Of a DNA stretch of 62,728 bases, positions 62,207 through 62,728 are shown piece after piece. The number at the start of each line of letters is the position of its first letter. Position 1 is the stretch's first letter. Source of the stretch: Acidimicrobiia bacterium (GTDB lineage: Bacteria > Actinomycetota > Acidimicrobiia > Acidimicrobiales > SZUA-35); NCBI GenBank assembly GCA_029863385.1, contig JAOTVU010000004.1:1-62728 (forward strand). The letters run 5' to 3'. The notes under the pieces were generated by a model. It searched no databases, was not told the DNA's origin, and saw only the letters and a list, made by a program, of their open reading frames with translations. The position numbers and the translations under genes are program-made.

Positions 62207-62263
62207 CCGGCCTCGTCACCGTCTATTCACTATCGGCTGCGGCTTCTCAACCCCAACCCCACG

Positions 62264-62728
62264 TCACCGTTCCAGGCGGATGAAGGGGTCGGGGTTGAAG
62301 TTGTACTCGAAGGCGGTGTTCCGGTCCTGGCCGGCCAGAGACGGGTCGAAGACCCAGGCGTCGAAGGCCTGCACCTTGGTGTTGTTGCCGTAGAGGTCAT
62401 AGAGATAGGCGTACCAGAATCCGGTGATCGGGCTGGCCTTCGTGCCGCTCTCCGGCCAGTCCAGGATGATCGGGATGGTGGCGAAACGGACGTCGGTCAC
62501 CATGTCCGGGTCGAAGATCGGGCCCACGAGTGGATCGCTCGATGCTGGTGTACGGGTATACATGTCGATCGTCAGGTTCGAAGCCGTCATCTGACCCTGG
62601 GTGCCGCTCCTGTCCTGGGTGCGGCGGTAGCGAAGGTGGATGGCAGGTGCACCGCCGGTGCCGATGGTGACGTCGTGGTCCCTTTGTCCTTTGGTCTCGA
62701 TGGCGGCCACGGTGTCCCAATTGACCTT
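62264..62728 (-). CDS. unidentified protein, start beyond the window edge
   Basis: The frame is open from the right edge to a stop at 62264 (154 residues visible). Strands such as DVTIGTGGAPAIHLRYRR and MTASNLTIDMYTRTP alternate with polar turns, and PITGFWYAYLYDLYGNNTKVQAFDAWVFDPSL follows. It looks like a mainly beta extracellular or virus-coat-like protein. A GTG at 62710 is not a convincing start because the frame continues KVNWDT upstream. No family recognised. Confidence 0.55.
   Translation of the reverse strand, partial: KVNWDTVAAIETKGQRDHDVTIGTGGAPAIHLRYRRTQDRSGTQGQMTASNLTIDMYTRTPASSDPLVGPIFDPDMVTDVRFATIPIILDWPESGTKASPITGFWYAYLYDLYGNNTKVQAFDAWVFDPSLAGQDRNTAFEYNFNPDPFIRLER

Overview
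The window is high-GC, densely coded bacterial DNA with many GTG starts, 4-bp ATGA gene overlaps and no gene-free stretch longer than about 220 bases. A fused CofG/CofH F420 synthase (fbiC), an F420-type luciferase-like oxidoreductase, an NDMA-dependent alcohol dehydrogenase, a FliA/WhiG-type sigma factor and TadE/Tad-like secreted proteins all point to an actinobacterium. The mixture of functions fits the class Acidimicrobiia (Ilumatobacter-like), but that placement is inferred from gene content only. No rRNA, tRNA, CRISPR array, insertion sequence or prophage was recognised.

Layout. 1-5.2 kb: metabolic genes (a methylmalonyl-CoA-epimerase-like VOC protein, an aldolase-like/PfkB kinase pair, an LLM oxidoreductase, an NAD-binding protein). 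5.3-6.4 kb: a FliA/WhiG-family sigma factor preceded by a sequence matching its own promoter class. 6.4-8.7 kb (minus): an MDMPI-like protein, a PlsC-like acyltransferase and the zinc-independent ribosomal proteins L33 and L28. 8.9-17.3 kb (minus): a cell-envelope block with two membrane proteins (one with a PH domain), DUF4129, MoxR, DUF58, a membrane protein, then TadE and a Tad-like secreted protein. 17.5-22.6 kb (minus): an HxlR regulator with fbiC, and a pair of PD-(D/E)XK/Fe-S nuclease-like proteins of which one seems to have lost its active site. 22.7-27.5 kb: a serine hydrolase, DUF2237, a PspC protein under 11-bp-phased operators, SLOG-like and FHA proteins, and a frameshifted AhpD-like gene. 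27.7-37.6 kb: the alcohol dehydrogenase, an amidase, a dienelactone hydrolase, a light/stress block (SRPBCC, SDR, Fe-S photolyase), cytidine deaminase, and an isoaspartyl methyltransferase/erythromycin-esterase-like fusion.

37.7-47.3 kb (plus) is a likely catabolic module. It holds an iron-sulfur L-serine ammonia-lyase, a five-gene Opp/Dpp-type ABC importer, a Rieske quaternary-amine monooxygenase and a monomeric sarcosine-oxidase-like flavoprotein. Together these suggest uptake and stepwise N-demethylation of a betaine-like compound through sarcosine and glycine towards serine and pyruvate. 47.3-54.0 kb holds two large serine peptidases/hydrolases, a transglutaminase-like protein and a DUF2254 membrane protein. 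54.1-61.6 kb (plus) holds an MFS transporter, a cytochrome P450 next to a phosphohistidine-domain protein that lacks an ATP-grasp domain, and a translationally coupled FAD oxidoreductase, DUF2071, SDR and membrane-protein run. The window ends with a lipoprotein and a truncated unknown gene.

The least familiar features are the active/inactive nuclease pair, two copies of a double-hairpin repeat with conserved linker but different stems, the P450/phosphohistidine pair, and the sigma-factor promoter. All functions are read from sequence motifs; no database search was possible.
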